Part shown: one piece after another, positions 13,631 to 26,094 of the stretch
Layout of the letters: every line of letters starts with the position of its first letter
How positions within the stretch are numbered: position 1 is the stretch's first letter
Source of the DNA: Toxonevra muliebris
Lineage: Eukaryota; Arthropoda; Insecta; Diptera; Pallopteridae
NCBI GenBank assembly: GCA_963691655.1
Contig: OY829329.1
Coordinates: 12,290,708-12,354,707, forward strand
Direction: 5' to 3'
Length of the DNA stretch: 64,000 bases
Made by a program: the position numbers and the translations under genes
The notes under the pieces: generated by a model
The model's database searches: none
What the model was told of the DNA's origin: nothing
The model's input: the letters and a program-made list of their open reading frames with translations, nothing else

Positions 13631-14382
13631 TGAAGGCATTACTCGAAGATCAACCAACCATTTTTAAACGATTAAAAGCATTGGGAATGATTCAAAAGCA
13701 AGGAAATTGGGTACCGTACGAATTGAAGCCGAGAGACGTCGAACGACGATTTTTCACATGTGAACTGCTGATTGAACGACAGAAAATAAAGAGTTTTCTG
13801 CATCGTATTGTGACTGGCGATGAAAAGTGGATACGTTACGATAACTCAAAGCGTAAAAAATCATGGAGACCGCCCGGACATGCATCAACATCAACGGCAA
13901 AGCCGAACATCCATGGGTCCAAGCTCATGCTGTGTATTTGGTGGGATATGAAAGGTGTCGTGTATTATGAGCTGTTGAAACCGAATAAAACGATCACTGG
14001 CGACCGCTACCGACTACAATTGATGCGTTTGAGCCGAGCATTAAAGGATAAGAGGCTAGAATATGAGAATAGACCCGACAAAGTTATTCTTCAGCACCAC
14101 AATGCTCGGCCGCATGTTGCAAGGCAAGTAAAAACATACCTGGAAACGCTGAAATAGGAAGTGCTACCCCACCCGCCGTATTCTCCTTCTGATTACCACT
14201 TGTTCCGATCGATGACACATGACCTGGCTGAACAGCACTTCCGTTCTTTCGAAGAACTCAAAAAATGGATCGATTCGTGGATAGCCTCAAAAGATGAGGA
14301 GTTCTTTCGACGCGGAGTCCGTATGCTACCAGAAAGATGGGAAAAGGTTGTGGCTAACGATGGACAATACTTTAAAGAATAA
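13631..14382 (+). pseudogene. mariner transposase pseudogene (copy 1)
   Basis: Recognisable mariner transposase of the D,D34D group. The linker motif WVPYELKPRDV and the first catalytic Asp in VTGDEKW are present. The second catalytic Asp is replaced by His (QHHNARPH instead of QHDNARPH), and a TAG replaces a Trp codon at 14155-14157. Four residues are missing just before the third Asp (SPSDYH), which shortens the fixed spacing from 34 to 30. The N-terminal DNA-binding region is absent. Any one of these would abolish activity. The missing four residues are also missing in the copy at 63219-63849. Confidence 0.92.
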
Positions 14383-14464
14383 ATTTATAATCACTTTTTC
14401 ACAATAAATGTCGAAATTACGAATTAATAAAAAAAAATAAGAGTTTATACATTCATACTCCCAA
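13631..14464 (+). mobile_element. mariner copy 1, 5'-truncated
   Basis: Begins abruptly inside the transposase gene with no 5' inverted repeat upstream. It ends with the same inverted repeat as the other copies (CATTCATACTCCCAA, ending 14464), followed by TA. Relative to the copy at 21936-23106 it has lost the 5' end and a further stretch in the helix-turn-helix region. Confidence 0.9.
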
Positions 14465-14510
14465 TATATAATTAATGATTGAGACGACCGAAAGTCAGGC
14501 AATGCGATTA

Positions 14511-14766
14511 AGAAGAACTCTTTTACCAAGATCCCGAATTAAGACAAAACATGATCTACTAACCTGATAAAGGCTGTAACATCTTTTATTGAAGAAGTTT
14601 TAATTTCGTTACGCATTAGAAACGGTTTACTAAAAATACCCCTTCTTTGCCGAGCCAAGTCTGGACATTCATACAGAATGTGGGAAGTCGTCTCATCATT
14701 ATCCATATATAGACTACACTCTGTCTCGTTTAATAGACCTAATTTACTTAGATTATATCTGACCAT
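14511..14766 (-). pseudogene. LINE 3' coding fragment (R1/LOA-like)
   Basis: On the minus strand the frame reads LSKLGLLNETECSLYMDNDE, then a His...Cys pattern in TSHILYECPDLARQRR. This resembles the zinc-knuckle-like C-terminus that follows RNase H in R1/LOA/I-type LINEs, with one of its cysteines changed to Tyr. The start is not a true start codon context; the rest of the element is missing. It lies next to mariner copy 1. Confidence 0.7.
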
Positions 14767-14989
14767 TAAAAAAAATATGAGATTCCAATCTAGTATGAGT
14801 ATCAGGTCGTAGAGATATTTGAGAGACAGAGCATCGAGCTAACGAATCCCAGAAGAAATCATTTATTTTACTGACTCTCTACATTCAATGAATTTGATAT
14901 TCATCTTTTGTCGACAGCAGACTATAGCCACAGCTTGATACCTAGGTCAGGGTCTTAAGGCACATAAAAATTACGATCGTAGCGATAAA

Positions 14990-16440
14990 GTACAAACCAT
15001 AGACATTCTAAGCCGCTACAACAAGAACAATATAAACTTGTCCCCTTTATTAAAACTAAAACATGATATCAATAGTAATAATGTGATTCAAAGCCCTACT
15101 TATAATGCCATGGGTAAATTTAAACCAACCATTAGAGGGTACAGAAGAGGGTTTGAGGCAGATATATCAGAGAACATAGATCTCGCTCATTTCACTACTT
15201 TTTAAATCATGCGATCTTGACCCCAATATCCCACTGAATGCAGTCCCCAGTAACAGCCCGCTTTCTGAATCTGGACCTTGAGACAAATAAAATTGATGAG
15301 CAAAGCGATCGGGCACAAAATAATAATAGTTGACGTTGCTAGAACAACAACGAAAACTTTTTCTTCATTATTAAAAGTACAATATGATTTGAATAACAAT
15401 AACACTGTACAACAAAATGGGCCTAAAAAAATGTTTGAGTTCTCATATGGTTTTTCTAGAATTTTTTTCGATGCTGATCACGAATCTAGAAACATTTTTT
15501 TCGGGTAAGGTCGAACTTTTGTGATATCGATGATTATATGATTTTTAAAAAAAATGGTAAAGTAGGGGTTGGGGTATTTTGTGTGTTCCTACGCGTTTTA
15601 TAAGTTTTTACGACGTTTCAACAAAAAATTAAAAAAAAAAAAATTTTCAAAATAAAAAATAAAATTTTTTCGTCCTAAATTTTTCGAAAAATTTATGCAT
15701 GGAAAAATTTTTTTTTCGATTTTTTGTTTTCTACACGTTTTATACATTTTCAACAAAAACAATTATTTTTTAAAAAAAAGGCTTCTTTTATTTTTGAAAA
15801 AAATCATCAATATCACAAACTTGACCCAAAAAAAAAAAAAATTTCAGATTCGTGATCAGCATCGAAAACAACTCCAGAAAAACCAAATGAGAACTCAGAT
15901 ATTTTTTTCGTGTTGTATAGTGTAATGTGAGAATCAGTAATTCAAAGCCCCACTGATAATGCCATGGGTGAACTAAAGCCGCTAGAGGACGCAAGAGAGG
16001 GTTGGAGTCGGAGGGAGCGGTTTAGGCGTAAACATAGATCTCACTTATTTCACTGCTCTTTACATCTTGCTATCTTGACCCAATATCTCGCTGAATGCAG
16101 CCTAAAGCTTTCACGATCGGGACCTAATGGCAAATGCAAATGGCGGGCGAAACGATCGAGTAGAAAATAATAACAATTAAAGTTGCTACAAAAACAACAA
16201 CAACAACCTTTCCCTCTTTATTTTATGTATAATATGATTTAAATTGTATCAATGAACGAACCTATAATTTAGACCCCTTATGGTAATTCACATATTAGAG
16301 CAATTAGACCGACAAGTAAATGCAAGAGATTCGGGTGAGGATTCAAGCCTAAACATATCACTCACTTATTTCTCTGGTGCTTACATCTTACGATCTGGGA
16401 ATCTACATCCTTTTTAATGCAGCCAAAAGCCACAGCCCGT
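14990..16440. repeat. Diverged ~300-bp repeat units (three)
   Basis: Three related blocks at about 15050-15400, 15920-16230 and 16240-16440. Each carries a segment like 'aaagcc(c)ctta/gataatgccatggg', then 'catagatctc..tt tattt cac', then 'atcttgaccc' and 'tgaatgcag', and the first two end near an ACAACAACAA tract. They are much more diverged than the satellite that follows. No coding capacity is evident; GC is higher than the surroundings. Confidence 0.55.
15436..15897. repeat. Inverted repeat with ~52-bp arms
   Basis: Arms at 15436-15487 and 15846-15897 are reverse complements with only a few mismatches (for example TCGATGCTGATCACGAATCT on the left). They enclose about 360 bp of very AT-rich DNA and interrupt the spacing between the first two diverged repeat units. 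It may be a foldback element, but I see no clear target duplication. Confidence 0.65.
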
Positions 16441-17834
16441 TTTCTGGGTATAGGCGCCAGCTGGGTAGCAATGTCTTGAGTATGAGTTCTGCTTGTTCTT
16501 TTCCTCTGCCTAAACTTCTTAACCGGAATCTTCGTAGGGTGTAAAACTTTTCATTTCTTTTCCTCTATCGGAAGTCTTTCCTTTTTCTTCTCTACTCTTT
16601 TCCTTTTTCTTCTCTACTCTTTTCCTTTTTCTCTATTTGGGCAAAGTGCAATGGTTCACTGAACTGAGAGCTATGGAAAGTCCATGGCCTTTCTGCTCAC
16701 CTCTAATTTTAATCTAAAAAATCTCTAGGCATAAACTTGAGGCATTTCATTTGCTTTTCGATTGCATTTATTTTTACTGACTTTGTGGCCAAAAGCCACA
16801 GCCTGTTTTTTGGGTCTTGGCGCCTGCTGGGTAACAATGTCTTGATTATGAGTTCTGCTCGTTCTTTTCCTCTGCCTAAACTTCTTAACCAGAATCTTCA
16901 TGGGGTGTAAAACTCTTCATTTATTTTCCTCTATCGGAAGTCTTTCCTTTTTCTTCTCTACTCTTTTCCTTTTTCTTCTCTACTCTTTTCCTTTTTCTCT
17001 ATTTGGGCAAAGTGCAATGGTTCACTAAACTGAGAGCTATGGAAAGTCCATGGCCTTTCTGCTCACCTCCAATCTTAATCTAAAAACTCTCTAGGCATAA
17101 ACTTGAGGCATTTCATTTGCTTTCCGATTGCATTTATTTTTCCTGACTTTGTGGCCAAAAGTCACAGCCTGTTTTTTGGGTCTTGGCGCCTGCTGGGTAA
17201 CAATGTCTTGATTATGAGTTCTGCTCGTTCTTTTCCTCTACCTAAACTTCTTAACTGGAATCTTCGTGGGGTGTAAAACTCTTCATTTATTTTCCTCTAT
17301 CGGAAGTCTTTCCTTTTTCTTCTCTACTCTTTTCCTTTTCCTCTATTTGGGTACAGTGCAATGGTTCACTGAACTGAGAGCTATGGAAAGTCCATGGCCT
17401 TTCTGCTCACCTCCAATTTTAATCTAAAAAATCTCTAGGCATAAACTTGAGGCATTTCATTTGCTTTTCGATTGCATTTATTTTTACTGACTTTGTGGCC
17501 AAAAGTCACAGCCTGTTTTTTGGGTCTTGGCGCCTGCTGGGTAACAATGTCTTGATTATGAGTTGTGCTCGTTCTTTTCCTCTACCTAAACTTCTTAACT
17601 GGAATCTTCGTGGGGTGTAAAACTCTTCATTTATTTTCCTCTATCGGAAGTCTTTCCTTTTTCTTCTCTACTCTTTTCCTTTTCCTCTATTTGGGTACAG
17701 TGCAATGGTTCACTGAACTGAGAGCTATGGAAAGTCCATGGCCTTTCTGCTCACCTCCAATTTTAATCTAAAAAATCTCTAGGCATAAACTTGAGACATT
17801 TCATTTGCTTTTCGATTGCATTTATTTTTACTGA
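16423..17834. repeat. Satellite array, four units of 344-366 bp
   Basis: CCAAAAG[CT]CACAGCC recurs at 16423, 16789, 17155 and 17499, giving periods of 366, 366 and 344 bp. The units are nearly identical. The length difference is one copy of an inner 22-bp repeat of the type CTTTTTCTTCTCTACTC. The last unit breaks off at about 17834. High similarity means recent amplification or ongoing homogenisation. Open frames inside are short and conserved only because the DNA is. Confidence 0.9.
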
Positions 17835-17869
17835 TTCCTGTAGAAATTTTTCGAAATCACTATTAATTA

Positions 17870-18056
17870 CAGTAGACGGCGGTTATAAGAAAGCCGGAAA
17901 ATCTCAATCAATGTTTTTCTTTAATCGAAAAACGTGTACCGAAAAAATGATTTACATTGCATCAGCTATGCTGTCTTATGAGCGAGCTTTTCTTATATGC
18001 AATTTTCTTACATTCGATTTTCGTATATCCGATTTTCTTGTACCCGTCATCTACTG
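17870..18056. mobile_element. pogo-like MITE
   Basis: Ends CAGTAGACGGCGGTTATAAG and the inverse of CAGTAGATGACGGGTACAAG, an imperfect inverted repeat of about 25-28 bp. The left flank is TA (17868-17869) and the right is TG, an eroded TA. CAGTAGA-type ends and TA duplications are typical of pogo/Tigger elements. The 187-bp interior has no coding capacity; it holds three imperfect repeats of CGATTTTC[TG]TAT. It abuts the satellite array. Confidence 0.7.
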
Positions 18057-19520
18057 TGTTTTGCGTAGATATACAATTTTTCTCATTTTTTCTTGTCTAT
18101 TTATTAATTTAGTTTTTTATTAGCTTTAATTATTAAAAGAAACTATTGTATTTTTTCATTAAGCTTCATTTAACAATATCAAATCCTAAGAAAAGAAAAT
18201 AGAGAAAGAATTTAATTTCGCAAAAAAATCATCTCAATCAATAGCAAGTATTAAAGCGTATGTAGCCACTCATAGGAACAAGTAAATAAATGGGTATATG
18301 TGAGTACGAGTGCATTGATCTTTTGCGATTTTTTTATATAGTTAGTTATAATATTTTTGGGTGTGTCTATTTAAAAGCTGATTTTTGCTTTTAACTTGTC
18401 TAATATTCGTAGTCCGCATTGGTTAAAATTTCATTACATTATTTTACGCCAATGTCTCACGCGTGAATGCACGCGTACTAAAATCATTGTCAATGACGTC
18501 CAACATTAACCAATGTATACAATCAACATCGAAGATTGTATATATAAAGGCGGACAGGCAAATAGAAGCAACGACTGATGGACGGACTGGCATACAAATA
18601 TGACCCACATTAGTGTAACTGGCACTATACACTGGCACTTTTGTAGTGTTGGTTGGTTGTGGTTAAAGTGTCAATTGATTTAGTGCTACATACTTGGTAC
18701 TTGTAGGTATTCATTCACGCGAAATACAGCAGCAACAACAACAATAAAACTAACAACAACAGAGACACGCAACAACAACACCAATGTATGCTGCTGAGTT
18801 TGTTTACAATTAATCATTTCTTCGTTAAGTTAATTTATAATAAAAAAAAAAAAGAAACAGAAAACAAAAAGATTGTGAAGTTATTTTGTTTTGTTATTTT
18901 TGCTTTTGCTTTTTGGGGCATTACTAAGAAGAAAAGATGAAAGTTGCTTAAACATTTTGGTTCAACTTTTTTTTTAAATTTTTTTTTCTTCTTTCTTATT
19001 TATTAAGTTGGTACTTGTGCAATTGCTAATCAACAGATTTCTTAATAAAAATGATTCATAATCTTTAGATGCTATAGCATAACGAACCAGAAAAATTTTT
19101 TTCTCGCAGTTTTAAAGTGTTAGTTGGCAAACTATTAAAATTAAGTGGATAACTACTTTTAATAAGTAGTTCTTAGTTTTTAACTTTTTAATAAGTTATT
19201 TCTACTTAATTATTATTTCAATGAAAATAAATAAGCGATTTTAATTTTCCGCGAATTAAAAACTATGAAAATGTTAGTTTTAATGCTTTCAATTTCAATA
19301 AGAAAAATATGAAAAAGTTTCTTGCATTCATCTGAATTTCATTTATCATTTAAATTTCAGCCTTTGAATGAGCTCTGAGATTATGTAAATTCTAGATTGT
19401 AGATATATTGACAATGTTTTGAATATTTCTACAGACCGCAGATTAATTAATTTTTCAATTAAATTTTAGTCAAGAAAGAGAATTCTGGCTTCAGAGAATT
19501 AATGACCCAGTAAACATCTC
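18057..19520. other. AT-rich intergenic DNA
   Basis: No gene recognised. There is a CAA/CAG microsatellite at about 18728-18781, then poly-A/T tracts. Open frames such as 18638-18444 (minus) show no domain. Confidence 0.45.
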
Positions 19521-19529
19521 TGCAAACGG

Positions 19530-19990
19530 TTTCAAAAGCGTATGTTTTTGGGTAGCTGAATCCGAATCTGAGGTCTAAAAAACCTTAGTATTTCAGGTTT
19601 TCGCCATAACCTGCAAAATATCTCGTTATCAAAGCTAAGTCAAAAACCTAACATGCTGGTATTTTTTGCACCTTGGATTCGGATTCAGCGACTCCAAAAA
19701 CATATAGTAAAAACGGTTTGGACCCTGGTCTCGTAAAAAAATTGCATGAGGTTTTTTGAGGTTATGTCAGAGCCCTACCGTGTTTCGTTTTTTTGGACCT
19801 CAAATTCCGATTCAGCAACCCGAAGAACATGTAGTAAACATGATCTCCAGATCTGAAAAAAAACACTTTTTTATGAGGTTTTTGACGTTAAGTCGGAACC
19901 CTGACGTGCTTAGATTTTTCACACCTCGGATTCGGATTCAGCGACCCCAAAAACATATAATAAACATGGTCTGGCCCCTGAACTCAATTT
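19530..19990. repeat. Degenerate ~125-bp tandem repeat with one inverted unit
   Basis: The string ATTC[CG]GATTCAGC[GA]AC[TC]C occurs at about 19677, 19805 and 19928 (spacing 123-128 bp), each followed by a variant of AAAACATATAGTAAACATGG. The same string appears in reverse complement at about 19540-19580. The array is therefore three direct units preceded by an inverted one. Confidence 0.7.
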
Positions 19991-20169
19991 TTTTTTGGGT
20001 AGCTGTGATATTTATTCAGAGAGTTAAGCTGCTCTGAATGTTTTGGAAAGCTTAAGCTATAAAGTTTAAATCGATAAAAATAAATGCTGCAGTTCCCTCC
20101 AAAGCCTTAGGTTCTCAATCCACTAAAAGAGGCTCAGAGGAAAATACGAGAACATTTCTTACACCAATG

Positions 20170-20580
20170 TAATCTCAGATGGAAGGCCACACTGGCGCTG
20201 TTACAGTGCTGCAAAAGCCAGAACCCGTACTGATGTAGTAAGATAAAATGCTGTCAGTACAGTTCACTGGCCAATAGGTGTTCATGTAGCCACAATAAAC
20301 ATTCCTTTCAATGCCCACTGCAGCAACTGCAACGAAAGAAGTGAGAAAAAAACCGTCGAACACCTACTATGTAAGTGTCCAGACCTTGCAAAAATCAGAT
20401 TTCCTTCAACGACTAAAAAAATCTTTCCAGAGTAGATTTCAATGAACTTATCATGTTTTTAAACAAAACAGAATGGATTTAACACCGCTGGTAAATCCCT
20501 ATCTGAAATGAAACATCTGGTGTGTCAGGGTTTTGTGGTCTCAAAATGAGACTGAACCATCTATTATCTCACCATCTCTC
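20170..20580 (+). pseudogene. LINE 3' coding fragment with zinc-knuckle motif
   Basis: The plus-strand translation reads HWPIGVHVATINIPFN, then C-x2-C...H-x4-C (CSNCNERSEKKTVEHLLCKCPDLAKIR). This matches the C-terminal end of R1/LOA-like LINE polyproteins. The frame is soon broken by a stop after KKIFPE. Only the 3' portion remains; no long tail is seen. Confidence 0.75.
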
Positions 20581-21933
20581 ATTTTCCATTACCCAGCCTT
20601 CGATTAAGGACTTTTTTCTATATCTAATAAAAGATGGAAGAGCCAACATACTTCCGGTATAGTAAAACTTTTCGAGCTACTAAAACTTATTTTCTGTTTT
20701 ACACTTTCCCATAAACAGTTCAATTTACTTACTGGCGCAGTTATTCGACATTGTTTTTAAAAATATCACGCCAAAAAATTACATAAAACTAGTTGGAAGA
20801 CTTAACGGAATGGCTCCCAAATGGGAAAGAAATTCGGTCGGTCGAAAATGAATTTGAAAAGTGAAAAGTTCGACCCATACCTTTACGCGCTGATGTGCCA
20901 TGGTAATAAAAGTGGCAGTAGTGAGTTATTGACACCTCAAAGTACATAGTATATGGGTCGGATATCGCCATCCTCTCTATCTGTCTGACGAGGCCATCGA
21001 AAAAACAAAGTTATACCGTAAATGTGGGTTACCAGTTTTACATATCAAAATTTTATTTCAGATCGAATAATTTATCTTCTGTCTTTTCTTTGAGTGCGGC
21101 TCACTTCATTATTAATAACGCAGGACAAAAAATATTGAGGCGAGAGTATAATCTTTATAATCAGATAATAAGATTTGAGATTGATTTTCTATGGATTATG
21201 TGCTGAAACCAAAGTTGGGTCTCATAATTTTCATAACTTTCCCAGTTTTAGAGATAAATGAGGTCAAACATAATGGAACGATGCAATACAATAATATCAA
21301 AGGAAATAAATACTGAATCAAATTTAAACCAAGATTAGATTGTTAATAGAGGAAGTAGCATATTCACTCCGACTAAATATTCGTTTTTTTGTGGCCAACC
21401 TCTGAAATTTAGTGATCATCTATGATTTTAGTTTTCTCTTTGAGTGTACTAATTGCAGTTTCAGCAATATCTTCGGATTTTAAGTAAGTTGTAAACGCTG
21501 TTCAATATATTTTCAGTTAAAATTGGAAATAGTCTTCGAAATGATTGCTGGGAAAATTGTCTACATTGGGTCATAGCGATGCCTTTCTCACATACAAGTG
21601 GAAGTTTGAAAGAGCAATATCATAGTAAGTTTAGTAATCCCCCGTTTAATTACGTTTGCTGTTTACTGACGTCAGAAATGTTAAGGTTTTGGGTTAAAAT
21701 ATGTTGAAATTCCCCGGTTAATTGCATTCCTCTGTAATTGAACCAGAAATTGTATATATACCATACATGTGCTGAAATCAAAGGCGAATACATAAAGTGT
21801 CGATATTATAAAGTTCGGCTAGCAAAAATCATCAAAATTTGGTAATAACCACGCCCACCTATAGTACCAAGTAGTAGTACCAAGAGTTATCTTTATATAT
21901 AAAATGTATATAATGGTGTGTGAATGAGTGTAA
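20581..21933. other. Unassigned intergenic DNA
   Basis: No gene, RNA gene or bounded element recognised on either strand. Composition is less biased than elsewhere; short open frames carry no domain I know. Confidence 0.4.
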
Positions 21934-21935
21934 TA

Positions 21936-23106
21936 TTGGGAGTATGAATGTATAAACTCGTAATTTTTTCGTAATTTGAACATTTATTGTGAAAAAGTGA
22001 CTATAAATTTATTCTTTAAAGTATTGTCCATCGTTAGCCACAACCTTTTCCCATCTTTCTGGTAGCATACGGATTCCGCGTCGAAAGAACTCCTCATCTT
22101 TTGAGGCTATCCACGAATCTACCCATTTTTTGAGTTCTTCGAAAGCACAGAAGTGCTGTGCAGCCAGGCCATGTGTCATCGATCGGAACAAGTGGCAATC
22201 AAAAGGAGCAATGTCTGGAGAAAATGGCGTGTGGGGTAGCACTTCCCATTTCAGCGTTTCCAAGTATGTTTTTACTTGCCTTGCAACATGCGGCCGAGCA
22301 TTGTCGTGCTGAAGAATAACTTCGTCGTGTCTATTCTCATATTCTGGCCTCTTATCGGTATGACCTTGAAACCATGGATGTTCAGCTTTGCCGTTGATGT
22401 TGAAGCAAGTCCGGGCTGTCCCCATAATTTTTTACGCTTTGAGTTATCGTAACGTATCCACTTTTCATCGCCAGTCACAATACGATGCAGAAAACTCTTT
22501 CTTTTCTGTCGTTCAATCAGCAGTTCACATGTGAAAAATCGTCGTCCGACGTCTCTCGGCTTCAATTCGTACGGCACCCAATTTCCTTGCTTTTGAATCA
22601 TTCCCAATGCTTTTAATCGTTTAGAAATGGTTGATTGATCAACTCTTAAAGATTCTGCAAGTTCTTGTTGCGTTTGACATGAATCTTCTTGGAGTAATGC
22701 CTTCAATTCTTCATCTTCGAACTTTTTCGGGCCGCCTGAACGTTCCCTGTCTTCAACATCAAAATCACCACTTTTGAAACGGGCATACCACACCTGACAC
22801 ATTCTAACGTCTATAGCACAGTCAGTATAAGCTTCAGTGAGTAAACGATGTGCTTCAGTTGCGTTTTTCTTTAAATGGAAGAAGCAAATTAAAACTTCCC
22901 GCAAATGTTGTTTTGTTGGCACGAAATTCAACATTTTCAGCTATAGTAAAACACTTTTGTAAAATTATGAAAATTATTTGACAGATCAATTCTTATAGTA
23001 TTTTTGGCGCTCTTCGAGATAGAATAGCTGTCAATGTCAAAAAAATGGCGCGTATGATAGATATGAAGTTAGTCACAATTACGAGTTTATACATTCATAC
23101 TCCCAA
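21936..23106 (-). mobile_element. mariner copy 2, both ends present
   Basis: Bounded by inverted repeats starting TTGGGAGTATGAATG (about 28-30 bp) and by TA target duplications at 21934-21935 and 23107-23108. The length is 1171 bp, a little below the roughly 1.3 kb usual for mariner, because of an internal deletion in the transposase gene. This is the most complete of the three copies in the window. Confidence 0.95.
22009..22934 (-). pseudogene. mariner transposase pseudogene (copy 2)
   Basis: The start is intact (MLNFVPTKQHLREVL). The N-terminal helix-turn-helix region (about residues 1-110), the linker WVPYELKPRD and the first catalytic Asp in VTGDEKW follow. Near 22365 about 40 codons are deleted with a frame change, between NIHG and KRPEYENR. 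The remaining frame holds the second Asp (QHDNARPH) and the third in APFDCHLF (Ser and Tyr of the usual SDYH changed to Phe and Cys), and ends QYFKE. The 34-residue spacing between Asp 2 and 3 is kept here, unlike in the other two copies. Not functional as it stands. Confidence 0.93.
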
Positions 23107-23214
23107 TAAGTTGTCACGAAGACCCTTCATCCGATTTAGAAGAGACTTCAGGAAATTCAATATTTAAATGACGGATCAGATTAAGAATGAGATTTGTCGA
23201 TTAGGTGTGGCCTT

Positions 23215-23840
23215 TTTAAGTATATCTTCGTAACCATTTATTCTAAAATACCAAGATTTGGTACAAGATTGAAAACGTGATTCCACAGAAAAAATATGTG
23301 TGAGATTGGAAGAGTGGGGGCGGGGGTCAGCTCTCACTTTGATATATCTCAGGAATCATTTAGAGTACAGTACTGAGATTCAGTATGAAGACGCCGGTTG
23401 ATAACCAAATTATATGGAAAAAATGTGTGTAGAATTGTAAAAGTAGATGGGGCATTTCCCATATAATCGGAATATTCACTATGGCATTTCTTAAGAACAG
23501 TACAGACAGTACTGAGATTTGATACAGGAACGTTGGTTGAAAATGCAATTCAATGGAAAAAATACGTGTGGGATTATAGCACTTTCCACATAAGCTCAAC
23601 ACTCACTTTAGGATATCTCAGGAATTATTAATTGAGATTCGATACAAGGACGTCTGTTGACAATGCCATACTATAGAAAAAATATGCGTGGAATTTCGAA
23701 AATGGGCAGGATACCTCCCATATAACCTCAATACTCACTATGGGATATCTAAGGAATAATTTTCATTAGAGTACTGAGATTTGGTACAAAGACTTTGGTT
23801 GGCAATGCAATGCTGCAAAAAAAATTGTGTGTGTTCATTA
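23215..23840. repeat. Tandem repeat, five units of ~120-140 bp
   Basis: Strings like GAAAAAATATGTGTG recur at 23288, 23417, 23556 and 23676, with a weaker one near 23817 (spacing 120-141 bp). Between them are related segments such as TCCCATATAA, ACTCACT..GGATATCT and AGTACTGAGATT. The units are clearly diverged, so the array is old. Confidence 0.75.
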
Positions 23841-26094
23841 GCCTAGACTTTTCCATTTATCTTCAGCACAAAATTGCTGTAAATTTGAACATTTAAATAA
23901 TTCTGACAACTGTCGGGTCCAGAGCTTGAAAAAAAGCCTTCATTTTTTCTTTCTAGCTCAACCACTTTCAATTTTAGAGCAACGAACAAAATAAAAATCC
24001 ATTAATACTAGTGTCTCTTAAGTTATTTTGTTAACAAAAAAGAAAATATTTCAGGCATTTATTTATTTATTTTTTTTTTTTTTTTGCAATGATCGATTAT
24101 ATTCTACTATACATAAGCTGCTCGTCGTTTTTTTTTTAACACCTCTCATACCTTCATCCAGTATTATGTTTTTGTCTTTACCTTTACATTAAATTGATTC
24201 GTCACGCATTTGTTTGTCAACGCAGCATCAACAGCAACATAAAACAGCAGTGGCAATAACGGCACTGTGACAATGCACAATTTAGCATGCCAATAAATTT
24301 TTGTTAACGAATTTTTGTAATTTATTAATGAAGAAAGTTTAAAAAAAAAAAAAAAATTAATTTTTCGCTTTTCAAAAATTATGAATATTTTTTTTTTTTT
24401 TTTTTTTACATATTTCGTTTTCTTTCTTGCAGTAAGATTGTCAACATAATTTAATTAAGGTTTTCGAATTTCATTTATGCATATCTATTCGTATTTGTTT
24501 GAGCAAGTTGCCGCCGCCACCGTGCATAAATAAGTAAATCTGACGAGTTTTTAATGCGGTCATATGTTAATAAATTGAAATTGAAAAAATATTTTGACCA
24601 ATACATACAAACATTTCACTTTCAATCTCCAAAAAACAAAAAAAAAAAATCTTAAGATATGTAGCAGAAAATAATTAGTTAGAAAAAAAAAAATAAACTC
24701 TAAACTAATGAATGTTACTTTTCTTTTGAATATCCAATGTCTGTAATTTGTTTGCGTTCTTCGTTTAAAAATTTTATTATTCATTTAAGCGAGTAAGAAA
24801 AACAAAGTAATGGAAAAAATATTTAAATGTTGATTTATGTGTCTTTAAGTCTATTCACCTGTCAGTTTGGCATGTGGCTAGTATCAAACCAGACATACCA
24901 TACATACATAAATACTAGATATCTCTATGTATGTCTGTATAGATATTTGCCTTTAACCAAAGACGATGGAAGGTAGCTACATAATTTGTTAATAAGTGTT
25001 AATTGATTTCTTGCAATGTTTGTATGTATGTATGTGTGTATGTTTGTGGATATGTTTCTCTATCTTCATATGTATCTATACGATTATAATATACCTATTA
25101 CTTCTCTGTGCGTGTTCAATGAAAGCGAGATGAAGCTAAGAGTGAAAGTGTAGATTTATGTTGTTGTTTTTGGGTATTTTTTCTTTTATTTTCTCCTTCT
25201 TTTTTTTTTTTTTTTGTTGTATCTCTATTGATTTCATAGGTCTATGTTAATTAGAATTTAATGTATTAGAGGCGTTTAAGATACAGTAATCGAAATTGTA
25301 AAATATTTTTTTTTTGTGAAGGTGAAGGAAATGAAATAAAAGTTCGCCAAAAAAAAAAAAAATGATTGGTATTGAAAGGGAAAGTACCATAAAAAGATTT
25401 TATATAAAGTTTTCTTATGTTCTTCGTCAGAGTTTGAAAACAGTTTTAAAAGTAAAAGTTTTAAGTAGGCAGTATTAAGATTCTATTTAAAATTATTCAT
25501 GGTATTTTTATTGTGATCACAACTAAAATACCATGAATAAATGTTATGGTTGTGATCGTTGTACGATTGTGATCATAGACGAAAAAAGAGTAGATTTAAT
25601 ATGATGGCGCAGAGAGTAAATCTTACATGAAATGTCTTAGATGGTATAAATTCTTCTGTAGTTTTGAAATGCAATCTCAACATTTCAGGTATAAACTAAA
25701 GATATGAAATTTTGAAAAAATTTTTGGATATATTTATTGAAAATACATACTTCTTTATCTAAGAATTAATTCCTGGTACTCCAATAACCCATTTTGTCCT
25801 TTTGATTGATTGATTAATTGAAAAGAAAAATTGAAAATTCTTCAAAAATACATTTATAAATTTTTACCGAAAGTAATCACTGTTCAACATTTCTATATAT
25901 ACTGACTTTAAAACTTCATTTAGACAATTTAAAAATATTCGATTTCACCTAAATTTTAGGCCAATTAAACAGACATACTTTTTTGAGAGGTGACATTCGT
26001 CTGATGTTCAGTAAACTATAGTAAAATTTTATTAGTAATTTTTCTTGAAATATATTAACCCTTTATAGTACAAGGAAACATAAAATTCCCTCTT
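23841..26094. other. AT-rich intergenic DNA
   Basis: No gene recognised. It contains long poly-T/poly-A tracts (about 24070-24085, 24340-24410, 25200-25215) and a (TATG)n microsatellite at about 25020-25045. An inverted pair around ATGGTATTTT[TA] lies near 25498-25540. Confidence 0.45.

Noticed and set aside
17565..17771. Open frame inside the satellite
   Set aside because: Present only because the units are nearly identical; short, hydrophobic, and broken in other units.
19756..20037. 93-codon plus-strand frame with repeated RFFxPxIxIQ
   Set aside because: The amino-acid repeats simply mirror the ~125-bp DNA repeat.
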